Source: Roseomonas alba
GTDB lineage: Bacteria > Pseudomonadota > Alphaproteobacteria > Acetobacterales > Acetobacteraceae
Length of the DNA: 64,000 nt
Assembly: GCF_019430885.1 (NCBI RefSeq)
Contig: NZ_JAHYBZ010000001.1
Span: 744,001-808,000, forward strand
Direction of reading: 5' to 3'
Part shown: positions 43,479 to 51,526 of the stretch, piece after piece
Layout of the letters: the number at the start of each line of letters is the position of its first letter
Position numbering within the stretch: position 1 is the first letter of the stretch
Position numbers and translations under genes: made by a program
Notes under the pieces: model-generated
Database searches by the model: none
The model's input: the letters and a program-made list of their open reading frames with translations, nothing else
Told to the model about the DNA's origin: nothing

Positions 43479-44513
43479 TCATTCGGCGGCGTTGCGCATC
43501 GCTTCCGCGTCGCGCCAGGCGAGCAGGCGGCGCAGGCCTTCGCGCATATCCACCTTCGGCTCCCAGCCGATCGCGGCCTTCGCGGCCGTGTGGACGATCT
43601 CGAAGGCGCCGCCGGAGGTCAGGCGCACCTTGGTGGGGTCGGGCTCGACGAGTTCCGGCGTCAGGTCGGGGCGGCCGGAGAGCTCGGCGACCAGGGTCAC
43701 CAGTTCCAGCGTCGTCACCGGGGCGGGGCCGGAGGTGTTGACCGCGACATCGGTCGTCGGCGCTTCGAGCGCCATGCAGTTCGCGCGGGCGAGGTCGCCG
43801 ACATAGACGAAGTGCTTCGTCTCGCTGCCGTCGCCGATCACCTTGGGGCGCTGGCCGCGCTTGATCGCGTCATGCGTCTCGACGATGTAGAGCGCATTGG
43901 CGGCGCGGTAGTGCTGGCGCTCGCCATAGACGGTCGAGTAGCGCAGCACGATGTAATCCTGCCCGTGCTTGCGGTGCGCGTCGCGGCAGAGCTGTTCGCC
44001 GATGATCTTGCTCGCGCCGTAGAGGATGGCGGCGGGGGGCGCGCCGGCGGCGTGGAAGGGGGTGTCCTCCACCAGGTCGCCCTTCACGCCCGGGCCATAG
44101 CCATAGACCGCGTTGGAGGAAGCGAAGATGACCTTCTTCACGCGGTTGGCGCGGCAGGCTTCCAGCACGTTCTGCAGGCCGCGGATATTGACGTCGATGC
44201 CGCCCCAGGGGTCGCGGTCGAAGTTCAGCGTCATATAGGCGGCGAGGTGGACGATGCCGTCCAGCCCCTCGGTCGCGGCGAGGAGCTGGTGCAGCTTCAG
44301 GATGTCGCCCTGGACGATCTTGACGCGCGGATTGTCCAGAAGGTGCGCGATGTTCGGCTGGCCGCCGAAGGAGAGGTTGTCGAAGATGACGACCTGCTCG
44401 GCGCCACGCGCCAGCATCTCGTCCACGGTGGCGGAGCCGACCAGGCTCGCCCCGCCGATGACCATGAGCTTGCTGCCCTTCACCGGGACGGCGGCGGTGT
44501 CCTTGTGCGCCAT
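43479..44513 (-). CDS. NAD-dependent epimerase/dehydratase (extended SDR)
   Basis: 344 residues. The N-terminal GGASLVGSATVDEML is a slightly altered GxxGxxG nucleotide motif; the catalytic Tyr-Lys pair is in LYGASKIIGEQLC and the Ser/Thr lies in ASSNAVYGYG. The protein resembles UDP-glucose 4-epimerases and D-erythronate or ribonate-type oxidoreductases. With an aldehyde dehydrogenase directly upstream (2-nt gap) and hydroxyacid enzymes downstream, oxidation of a sugar or sugar acid is plausible. Confidence 0.88.
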   Translation of the reverse strand: MAHKDTAAVPVKGSKLMVIGGASLVGSATVDEMLARGAEQVVIFDNLSFGGQPNIAHLLDNPRVKIVQGDILKLHQLLAATEGLDGIVHLAAYMTLNFDRDPWGGIDVNIRGLQNVLEACRANRVKKVIFASSNAVYGYGPGVKGDLVEDTPFHAAGAPPAAILYGASKIIGEQLCRDAHRKHGQDYIVLRYSTVYGERQHYRAANALYIVETHDAIKRGQRPKVIGDGSETKHFVYVGDLARANCMALEAPTTDVAVNTSGPAPVTTLELVTLVAELSGRPDLTPELVEPDPTKVRLTSGGAFEIVHTAAKAAIGWEPKVDMREGLRRLLAWRDAEAMRNAAE

Positions 44514-44515
44514 GG

Positions 44516-45961
44516 TCAGCGAGCCACCGACATGGGCTGTTCGTGCAGGCCGAAATACATGCTTTTCACCTGTGCATAGAGGCGGAGGCCGTCGATGCCT
44601 TTCTCGCGACCGATCCCGCTGTTCTTGAAGCCACCGAAAGGCGTGGTGGTGACGGATTGCTTGTAGGTGTTGATCCAGACCGACCCGGCTTCGAGGGCAC
44701 GGCCCACGCGCCAGGCGCGCTTGAAGCTCTCGGTCCAGATGCCGCAGGCGAGGCCGAAGGCCGTGCCGTTGCCCTGGGCGATGAGGTCGGCCTCGTCCTG
44801 GAAGGGCAGGGCGACCAGCACCGGGCCGAAGGCTTCCTCCTGGCAGGTCAGCGCATCGGTCGGCAGGCCATCGATGACCGTGGGCAGGTAGTAGGCGCCC
44901 TTCGCGTAGTCCGGGCCTTCCGGCACCGCACCGCCGCAGAGGATGCGGCCACCCTCGGCGCGCGCGCGATCCACGAAGCGGATGACGCGGTCGCGATGAT
45001 GGAAGGAGGCGAGGGGGCCCATCTCGACGCCCGACGCATCGGGTGCGGCGACGCGCAGGGTCTTGGCGCGGTCAACGACGCGCTTCAGGACCTCGTCATA
45101 GATCGGCGCCTCGATGAAGAGGCGCGATCCCGCGACGCAGGACTGGCCGGCCGAACCGAAGATGCCGGCGACGACGGCGGCGACCGCATGGTCGAGGTCG
45201 GCATCGGCGAAGACCACATGCGGCGACTTGCCGCCGAGTTCCAGCGCGGCCGGAATCAGCTTGTCGCCGCAGGTGCGGCCGATGGCGCGGCCCGTGGTGG
45301 TGCCGCCGGTGAAGGAGACCATGCGCACGCCGGGGTGCGCGACGAGTGCCGCGCCGATCTCGGCACCGCGGCCCTGCACGACTTGCAGCATGCCTGCGGG
45401 CAGGCCGGCCTTGAGCGCGATGCGCGCGAGTTCCGGCGCCAGCAGGGGGGAGTCCTCGGAGGGCTTGAGCAGCACCGCATTGCCCGCCGCCAGCGCTGGC
45501 GCCACCTTGGTGGCGTCGTTCATGATCGGAGAGTTCCACGGCGTGATGCAGGCGACGACGCCGAAGGGCTCCAGCACGGTGATGGAGACATAGTCGCCGC
45601 GACGGGGCGTGACGTCGGTCTCGATGGTCTCGCAGACGCCGGCATAGTAGCGGAAGGTGCCGATGGCGCTGTCCACCATGGCACGGCATTCCGCGAGCGG
45701 CTTGCCGTTGTCGCGCATCTGCAAGGTCGCGAGGGAGTCCTTCTCGGCGACCAGGCCATCGGCGATGGCGTGCAGGATCAGCGCGCGGCGATGCGGCAGC
45801 AGCGTCTTCCAGCCGGAATTGTGGAAGGCCTGCCAGGCGCGTTCGACCATCGTGTCGAGCTCGGCCGGCGTGGTGACGCGCACGCTGCCCACCACCGCTC
45901 CGGTCGCAGGATCGGTGCTGACGAGTTCATCACCCTGGGCGGCGGGCGGTAGCGCATCCAT
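44516..45961 (-). CDS. NAD(P)-dependent aldehyde dehydrogenase
   Basis: 481 residues from ATG 45961, preceded by GAGGAA. The general base Glu241 lies in ALELGGKSPHVVF and the nucleophile Cys275 in SAGQSCVAGSR; the cofactor region is ACITPWNSPIMN. The enzyme oxidises an aldehyde to a carboxylic acid. First gene of the six-gene operon, divergent from the GntR regulator across 105 nt. Confidence 0.94.
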   Translation of the reverse strand: MDALPPAAQGDELVSTDPATGAVVGSVRVTTPAELDTMVERAWQAFHNSGWKTLLPHRRALILHAIADGLVAEKDSLATLQMRDNGKPLAECRAMVDSAIGTFRYYAGVCETIETDVTPRRGDYVSITVLEPFGVVACITPWNSPIMNDATKVAPALAAGNAVLLKPSEDSPLLAPELARIALKAGLPAGMLQVVQGRGAEIGAALVAHPGVRMVSFTGGTTTGRAIGRTCGDKLIPAALELGGKSPHVVFADADLDHAVAAVVAGIFGSAGQSCVAGSRLFIEAPIYDEVLKRVVDRAKTLRVAAPDASGVEMGPLASFHHRDRVIRFVDRARAEGGRILCGGAVPEGPDYAKGAYYLPTVIDGLPTDALTCQEEAFGPVLVALPFQDEADLIAQGNGTAFGLACGIWTESFKRAWRVGRALEAGSVWINTYKQSVTTTPFGGFKNSGIGREKGIDGLRLYAQVKSMYFGLHEQPMSVAR

Positions 45962-46050
45962 GCGGCGTTCCTCGGTTTCGTGGCCCGAGGGTTTGCGCGC
46001 GTCAGAGTGCCTTGCAAAGGCGGTCGATGTTGCCAAAAGAGGCTATAAGA

Positions 46051-46060
46051 TTATCGATAA
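46051..46060. promoter_or_regulatory. Palindrome TTATCGATAA, likely GntR operator
   Basis: A perfect 10-bp palindrome in an AT-rich island of an otherwise GC-rich region, between the aldehyde dehydrogenase and gntR genes. It ends just before the regulator's possible start codons, so binding there could block both divergent transcripts. Confidence 0.55.
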
Positions 46061-46066
46061 CGGGCC

Positions 46067-46774
46067 TTGAAAGTGATTGCCGTGAAGCCTCCCGCCCGGA
46101 CCCCGCGCGATGTCGACCTGCCCGAACAGGTGGCGGCCGTCATCGCCGCCATCGAGACCGACATCATCCGCGGCCGCATCCTGCCGCGCACGCGGCTGAT
46201 CGAGGACCACCTGATGGAGGATTACGACGCCAAGCGGCATGTGGTCCGCGCGGCGCTGGCGGAGTTGCAGCGCCTTGGCGTCGTGACCAAGCCGCGGCAT
46301 CGCGGTGCCGAGCTGCCGCTGTTCACGGCGGAGGAGCTGGACGACCTCTACGCCATGCGCACGGTACTGCATCGCGCGGCGGCGCAGGCGACGCCGCTGC
46401 CGGTGCCGCGGGCGCGCCTCTCGGAGGTGACGGCAGCGATGAAGGCGCATGCGGCGGCGGCGCGCAGCGGCGACCTGATCCGCATCCATCGCGAGAACAT
46501 GGCCTTCCATCGGCTGCTCTTCGGGCTGTGCGACAACCCGTATCTCGCGGAATCGATCCGCCTGCATGATTGGCTGAGCTTCCCTGCCCGTGCCTATGGC
46601 GCCGCCGATCCGGGTGCGCTCGCGCAGGCCTGCGCGGAGCATGAGGCGATGGTGCGCGCGCTGCGTGAGCAGGACCGGGAGACGCTGGAGCATCTGTCGG
46701 TAACGCACATGGAACGTGCGCGGCAGCTCTACGTGCAGAAATTCCTGGCGGGGCAGGTGGCGCAGCGGCGTTGA
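46067..46774 (+). CDS. GntR-family regulator (FadR/FCD subfamily)
   Basis: 235 residues if started at TTG 46067; GTG 46073 or 46082 are alternatives, and an in-frame stop at 46058 excludes anything longer. The winged helix (IETDIIRGRILPRTRLIEDH, then KRHVVRAALAELQRLGVV) is followed by an all-helical effector domain with HRENMAFHRLLFGLCDNPYL and the metal-type His (CAEHEAMV). It is divergent from the six-gene catabolic operon and leads into the C45 and M28 genes. Confidence 0.9.
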   Translation: MKVIAVKPPARTPRDVDLPEQVAAVIAAIETDIIRGRILPRTRLIEDHLMEDYDAKRHVVRAALAELQRLGVVTKPRHRGAELPLFTAEELDDLYAMRTVLHRAAAQATPLPVPRARLSEVTAAMKAHAAAARSGDLIRIHRENMAFHRLLFGLCDNPYLAESIRLHDWLSFPARAYGAADPGALAQACAEHEAMVRALREQDRETLEHLSVTHMERARQLYVQKFLAGQVAQRR

Positions 46775-46848
46775 CGGGGGCAGTGTGGCGCCTGCGAGGG
46801 ATCGGCATCGGTGATCATCACGGTCCCTCCTTCAAGAAGGCAGGCGGC

Positions 46849-47991
46849 ATGTCGTCGAACCCGATCGAACCCTTTCCCCTGATCGACCTGGCCGGGCCGC
46901 CGGAAGAGCGCGGCCGGGCCTATGGCCGGGCGGCCAAGGCGCGCGTGCACAAGTCGCTGGCGCATTACGGCGCCCAGCTTGCAGGGCAGGGGCGCGACGC
47001 CGGCGCCGTGCGCGCCATGGCTCGAGCCTTCGTGCCCCGCATCGAGGCCTTCGAGCCCGATTTCGTCGCCGAGATGCGCGGCATCGCCGAGGGCGCGGAT
47101 GTCGCCTTCGAGGACATCGTCCTGGTCAATTGCCGCACCGAGGTGCTGCAACTCGCCAAGCGCGCCGAGGCGCTGGAGGCCGCGCGGCGCGACCCCGACG
47201 GCTGCACCGGCGCGATCATCCTGCCAGAGGCGAGCGCCGACGGTACGCTGATCCACGGCCAGAACTGGGACTGGAAGAGCGAATGCGCCGAGACCGGCGT
47301 GGTGCTGCGCATCCGCCGCGAGGACGGTCCGGACGTGCTGACCTTCGTCGAGGCGGGCGGCCTGGCGCGCTGCGGCCTGAACGCCGCCGGCATCGCCATC
47401 ACCGCGAACTACCTGGAGAGCGACCGCGACTACACTCAGGAGGGCGTCCCGCTGTCGTTGCTGCGGCGCAAGGCGCTGGAGCAGGAGCAGGTCGCGCTCG
47501 CCTTCCGCATCCTCTACGGGACGCCGAAATCGGGGTCGAACAACCTGATGCTGAGCCACGCCAGCGGCTTCGGCATCGACATCGAATGCGCGCCGGACGA
47601 GTCCTTCCTGGTGCAGCCTGAGAATGGCGTGATCGTCCACGCCAATCACTGGCAGAGCCCCGTTGCGCTGGCCAAGCTGAAGGATACGGGGCTGCTGTCC
47701 ACTCCGGACAGCGTCTATCGCGACCGTCGCGTGCGCGCCGCGCTGGATGCGAAGCAGGGCGGGCTGACCATGGACGACCTGCGCGAGGCCTTCTTCGACG
47801 ACTGGCAGACGCCGTGGTCGGTGTGCCGGCCGCCGCGGATGAATCTCGGCGGCAACCTGTCGGCGACGGTCGCGATGATCCTGATGCGCCCGGCCGATGG
47901 GGTGATTGAGATCGCGCCGCTGCCGGCGCTGAACCGCGACTTCACGCGCTACACCCTGGCGCCGCGGGCCATGCGGGAAGCGGCGGAGTGA
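46849..47991 (+). CDS. C45-family Ntn hydrolase (acyl-CoA:6-APA acyltransferase-like)
   Basis: 380 residues. The self-processing site is visible as PDGCTGAIIL with nucleophile Cys119, the same Gly-Cys-Thr arrangement as fungal isopenicillin-N acyltransferase. Upstream FVAEMRGIAEGADVAFEDIV and downstream GQNWDWKSE and GLNAAGIAITANYL fit the family. Bacterial relatives cleave or transfer acyl groups on amides in the cytoplasm. It follows gntR by 74 nt and overlaps the M28 gene by GTGA, suggesting a joint peptide- or amide-degrading role. Confidence 0.88.
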   Translation: MSSNPIEPFPLIDLAGPPEERGRAYGRAAKARVHKSLAHYGAQLAGQGRDAGAVRAMARAFVPRIEAFEPDFVAEMRGIAEGADVAFEDIVLVNCRTEVLQLAKRAEALEAARRDPDGCTGAIILPEASADGTLIHGQNWDWKSECAETGVVLRIRREDGPDVLTFVEAGGLARCGLNAAGIAITANYLESDRDYTQEGVPLSLLRRKALEQEQVALAFRILYGTPKSGSNNLMLSHASGFGIDIECAPDESFLVQPENGVIVHANHWQSPVALAKLKDTGLLSTPDSVYRDRRVRAALDAKQGGLTMDDLREAFFDDWQTPWSVCRPPRMNLGGNLSATVAMILMRPADGVIEIAPLPALNRDFTRYTLAPRAMREAAE

Positions 47992-49664
47992 TCGATCCGC
48001 CGGCGCTCGGCATCTCCGCCGGGCGGATGCATGCGCTGGTGTCCGAACTCTGCGCGCCGGGGCGGAAGCTCGCGGGGTCTGAGGCGGAGAAGACCGCTTG
48101 CGCCATCATTGCGCGTGAGCTCGCCGCGGCGGGTGTCGCGTGCACGGTGCATGAGTTCGAGGCGTTCATCGGCTGGCCGACGCGATCCGAGGTGACGCTG
48201 CTGGGCGCGGCGCCGCGCGCGATCGCGGCGAGCGGGGTCGGCATGGCCGCCGGCACGCCGCCCGGCGGCATCGTCGCGCCGGTGTCCGAACGCGGCGAAG
48301 CGGGATGCATTGCGTTGATCGACGGGCTGCCGCGCTACGACGCCATCATGGCGGCGCAACGCGCGGGTGCTGTCGGCGTCGTGGCCGTCTCGCACGGTCC
48401 GGAGCGGCACTATGTCGAGGCTTCGCCGCTCTGGGGTGCGCCGACCGGCGCAGGTGATCTCGCCGCACTGGCGCAGATTCCGGCGGTGCAGGTGTCGCAG
48501 GAGGACGGCGCGCTGCTGCGCGCGCGGCCCGGTGCCGCTATCCGGCTGGTTGCCGAGGCCCGGCGCGAATGGCGCCCCGTGCGCATGCCGGTCGCGGATA
48601 TCCCGGGCGAATCCCCGCATTTCGTGATGGTTGGCGCGCATTACTGCACCTGGGGGCCGGGGGCCACGGACAACCTGGCTGCCGTGGCCATGCTGATCGA
48701 GCTGGCGCGCCTGTTCGCCGCCGGGCCGCGTCGTCGCCATGGGCTGCGCTTCGCCTTCTGGACCGGGCATGAGCATGGCGGCTATGCGGGGTCCTCCTGG
48801 TACGCCGACCAGCATTGGGCGGAGCTGCGCGACCACGCCATCGCCTATGTCAATGTCGACATCGTCGGCGTGCGCGGCGGCACCACCAAGGCGCTGCGCA
48901 ACACCACGGCGGAGTTGCATGATTTCGCGACGGGCGTGCTGGACGCAATGGCCGGGCCGCTGCCGGACTCCGAGAAGGCGTTCGTTGCCCATGCCCTGCG
49001 CCGCCGGGACATGTATGTGGCGCCGACGCGCAGCGCGCGGAACTCGGACCAGAGCTTCTGCGGCATCGGCGTGCCGAGCCTCCAGGTCAGCGGCTTCCTG
49101 CCCGCGGCGAGCCCGGAGCACATGCCGGGCAGCGGCCTCGCCTGGTGGTGGCAGACCGAGCAGGACACGCCGGATCGCTGCGACCCGGCGGAACTCGCGA
49201 CCGATACGGCGATCCACCACGCGCTGGTCAGCGCCCTGACCGGGGCCGAGATCCTGCCCTTCGACCCGGTCGCGATGGTGGACGACGTGCTCGCCAGCCT
49301 GCGCGAATATGCCGAGGCGGCGCCGGAACTGGCCGAGATCGCCTGGCTCCAGACGCTGGCGGAGCAGGTCCGCACGGCGGCGGTGGCGCTGGCCGGCCGG
49401 CCAGCGACGGATGCCGCGGGGCGCAACGCCCTGTTGATGCGGGTCACGCGGCTGCTGAACCCGGTGCTGCATCATGGAAGCAGCAACCATGATTACGATC
49501 TGGGCCGTATCAGCCGTCTCCTGCCGGGGTTATCGCCGGCGCTGGGCCTTGCTGGCCTGCCGCCTGATGAGTCGCGCATGGTTCGCGTGGGGCTGCGTCG
49601 CCGCGCCAATCGGATAGCCGATGCCTTGCAGGCGGTCCTGAACCTGTTGCGAAGCGGCGAGTGA
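47988..49664 (+). CDS. M28-family metallopeptidase with PA-type insert
   Basis: 558 residues, GTG start overlapping the C45 stop. The central part is a zinc aminopeptidase: GAHYCTWGPGATDNLAAVAM holds His and Asp ligands, FWTGHEHGGYAGS the Glu ligand and base, NVDIVG the next Asp. An inserted protease-associated region lies around 80-180 (AQRAGAVGVVAVSHGP). The C-terminal about 110 residues are helical with no match I recognise. There is no signal peptide, unlike many secreted M28 enzymes, so it probably acts inside the cell. Confidence 0.87.
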   Translation: MIDPPALGISAGRMHALVSELCAPGRKLAGSEAEKTACAIIARELAAAGVACTVHEFEAFIGWPTRSEVTLLGAAPRAIAASGVGMAAGTPPGGIVAPVSERGEAGCIALIDGLPRYDAIMAAQRAGAVGVVAVSHGPERHYVEASPLWGAPTGAGDLAALAQIPAVQVSQEDGALLRARPGAAIRLVAEARREWRPVRMPVADIPGESPHFVMVGAHYCTWGPGATDNLAAVAMLIELARLFAAGPRRRHGLRFAFWTGHEHGGYAGSSWYADQHWAELRDHAIAYVNVDIVGVRGGTTKALRNTTAELHDFATGVLDAMAGPLPDSEKAFVAHALRRRDMYVAPTRSARNSDQSFCGIGVPSLQVSGFLPAASPEHMPGSGLAWWWQTEQDTPDRCDPAELATDTAIHHALVSALTGAEILPFDPVAMVDDVLASLREYAEAAPELAEIAWLQTLAEQVRTAAVALAGRPATDAAGRNALLMRVTRLLNPVLHHGSSNHDYDLGRISRLLPGLSPALGLAGLPPDESRMVRVGLRRRANRIADALQAVLNLLRSGE

Positions 49665-49678
49665 CGGTTTCGGGCGTT

Positions 49679-49699
49679 CGGAGGGGCGGCACCCCTCCG
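49679..49699. terminator. Bidirectional terminator hairpin
   Basis: CGGAGGGG (49679-49686) and CCCCTCCG (49692-49699) form a perfect 8-bp stem with loop CGGCA between convergent genes, followed by ATTCC on the plus side. Confidence 0.6.
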
Positions 49700-49706
49700 A
49701 TTCCGA

Positions 49707-50696
49707 TCAGTCCAGCCGAGCGCCCGACAGTTCCACCAGGTCCCGCCACACGCGATCCTGGCTGCGAATGAACGTCGCGAGGGCGTCGGGGCTGTCGTCC
49801 CAGACCGGCGTGAAGCCGAGCGGCATCAGCTTCTCGCGGTAATCGGCCTGGCGCACGGCGCCGACCGTCGCGCGGGACAACGCCAGCGCGATCGGCGGCG
49901 GCGTATTGGCCGCGGCGGAGATGCAATACCAGAACTCCATGTCCATGCCGGAACCTGGCAGCAGCTCGGCCATGCCCGGCGTCTGTTCCAGGCCCGGCAC
50001 ATAGGTCACGCGCTGCTGGCTGCCGACGGCCAGCGCGCGCAGCCGGCCTTCCCGCACATGCGGGATGAGCGCCGGGATGCCGTCGAAGAGGATGTCGACC
50101 TGCCCGCCGATCAGGTCGTTGAGACCCGGCGTCAGACCGCGATAGGGCACGTGGGTGATCTCGATGCCGGCGGAGCGCATCAGCTTGGACAGGCTGAGAT
50201 GGCTGATCGTGCCGAGGCCGGAGGACCCTGCGGTGATCTGTCCGGGGCGCCGCTTCGCATCCGCGACGAAGTCCTGGAAGTCTCGCCAGGGCTTGTCGGC
50301 GCGCGCGACCATCAGCGTCGTGCCGACCGAGACGCGCGAGATGTGCGCGAAATCCGTCAGCCCGTCGAAGGGCATGCTGCTGCGGTAGAGATACTTGTTC
50401 GCGCAGAGGATCGTCGCGCCGCCAAGGAAAAGCGTGTAGCCGTCCGGCGTGCTGCGGGCCACGACCTCGCCGGCGATGTTGCCGCCGGCGCCGGGGCGGT
50501 TGTCGATCACGACCGGGTGGCCGCCGAGCAGCGGCGTCATGCGCTCGGCGACCAATCGCGCGGTGATGTCGGCCGCGCCGCCGGGCGGGAAGGGGACGAC
50601 CAGCCGCAGCGGACGGGTGGGGAAGTCCTCGGCGCGGGCGATGGCCGGCGCGGCGAGCGCGGCGCCGAGCAGCAGGCGGCGGGTCATGTTCGTCAT
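49707..50696 (-). CDS. Bug/TctC-type periplasmic solute receptor
   Basis: 329 residues from ATG 50696 with GGGAGA upstream. The signal TRRLLLGAALAAPAIARA is followed by LVVPFPPGGAADITARLV and VIDNRPGAGGNIAGEVVAR. Last gene of the operon that starts at 54783, 35 nt after the MBL-fold gene, and likely the periplasmic receptor for the compound that operon degrades. Confidence 0.92.
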   Translation of the reverse strand: MTNMTRRLLLGAALAAPAIARAEDFPTRPLRLVVPFPPGGAADITARLVAERMTPLLGGHPVVIDNRPGAGGNIAGEVVARSTPDGYTLFLGGATILCANKYLYRSSMPFDGLTDFAHISRVSVGTTLMVARADKPWRDFQDFVADAKRRPGQITAGSSGLGTISHLSLSKLMRSAGIEITHVPYRGLTPGLNDLIGGQVDILFDGIPALIPHVREGRLRALAVGSQQRVTYVPGLEQTPGMAELLPGSGMDMEFWYCISAAANTPPPIALALSRATVGAVRQADYREKLMPLGFTPVWDDSPDALATFIRSQDRVWRDLVELSGARLD

Positions 50697-50731
50697 GGCT
50701 GTTCTCTCCCTGTTGCGTGGCGCCTTGGATC

Positions 50732-51526
50732 TCAGGCCGATGGATTGCGGTGCAGTTCCACGGCGATCCCTTCGAGACCTGGCACGGCCGGGTAGCGGCG
50801 CATCACCTCCGGGTCATGGCCGGGGACGATGTGCCTCGGGCTGGGGGCGAGGGCGCGCAGCGTGTCGAAGCCGTCGAGCATGGCGCCGACATGGAAGGCC
50901 GTGGTGAAGGGGCGGCCGCTGTCCATGTTCTCGTAGAAGTGCGTGACATCGGAGGCGAGCACGACCTGGCCGCGCTCGGTGTTCACCCGGACGCATTGCA
51001 GCCCCATGGAATGGCCGCCCACGGCATGGACGGTGATGCCGGGCGCGACTTCTCCGTCACCCAGGTAGAAGACGGTGCGGTCGGCATAGGTCATGCGCAC
51101 GATGCCGACCACGTCCTCGACCTCGAAGGAATGGCGCAGCTTCTTGTGCTTCATGAAGTGGCCGCAGGCGTAGTGCATCTCGGCTTCCTGGAGATGGAAG
51201 CGCGCCCGGGCGAATTTGTGGAAGCTGCCGACATGGTCGTAGTGCAGGTGGGAGATGATGACATCCTCCACCGCATCGGGATCGACGCCGAGCAGGGGCA
51301 GACTTTCGATCGGGCAGCGGAGGTAGTCGCGTTTGCGGCGGGCCGCGACCTCGGCGGTGAAGCCGGTGTCGATGACCACGGCGCGGTCGTCGTTCACCGC
51401 GACCCAGACGAAGTAGTCCATGGGCATCGGTGCGTCGTGCGGGTCGCCGCCGATGAAATGCTCGTGGCGGCGGGCGTCGCGCCTGGCGTAGCGCAGGGCG
51501 TAGATTCGATAGGTGGGCTCGGTCAT
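50732..51526 (-). CDS. MBL-fold metallohydrolase, N-acyl-homoserine-lactonase-like
   Basis: 264 residues. The zinc motif HLHYDH is at residues 93-98, with VIDTGF before it, GGHSMGLQ, the bridging Asp in LASDVTHFYENMD and the last His in VPGHDPEVM. This arrangement is like the AiiA/AttM lactonases that open acyl-homoserine lactones, but many relatives open other lactones. In an operon with flavin and NAD enzymes, a pathway lactone is the simpler guess. It overlaps the upstream gene by ATGA. Confidence 0.85.
   Translation of the reverse strand: MTEPTYRIYALRYARRDARRHEHFIGGDPHDAPMPMDYFVWVAVNDDRAVVIDTGFTAEVAARRKRDYLRCPIESLPLLGVDPDAVEDVIISHLHYDHVGSFHKFARARFHLQEAEMHYACGHFMKHKKLRHSFEVEDVVGIVRMTYADRTVFYLGDGEVAPGITVHAVGGHSMGLQCVRVNTERGQVVLASDVTHFYENMDSGRPFTTAFHVGAMLDGFDTLRALAPSPRHIVPGHDPEVMRRYPAVPGLEGIAVELHRNPSA

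Noticed and set aside
46067..46081. A longer GntR protein starting upstream of 46067
   Set aside because: An in-frame TAA at 46058-46060 blocks any extension; only TTG or GTG starts remain.
50732..51526. Calling the MBL-fold gene a quorum-quenching lactonase (aiiA)
   Set aside because: The zinc motif is shared by many lactonases, and the operon context points to a pathway lactone, so the symbol was withheld.
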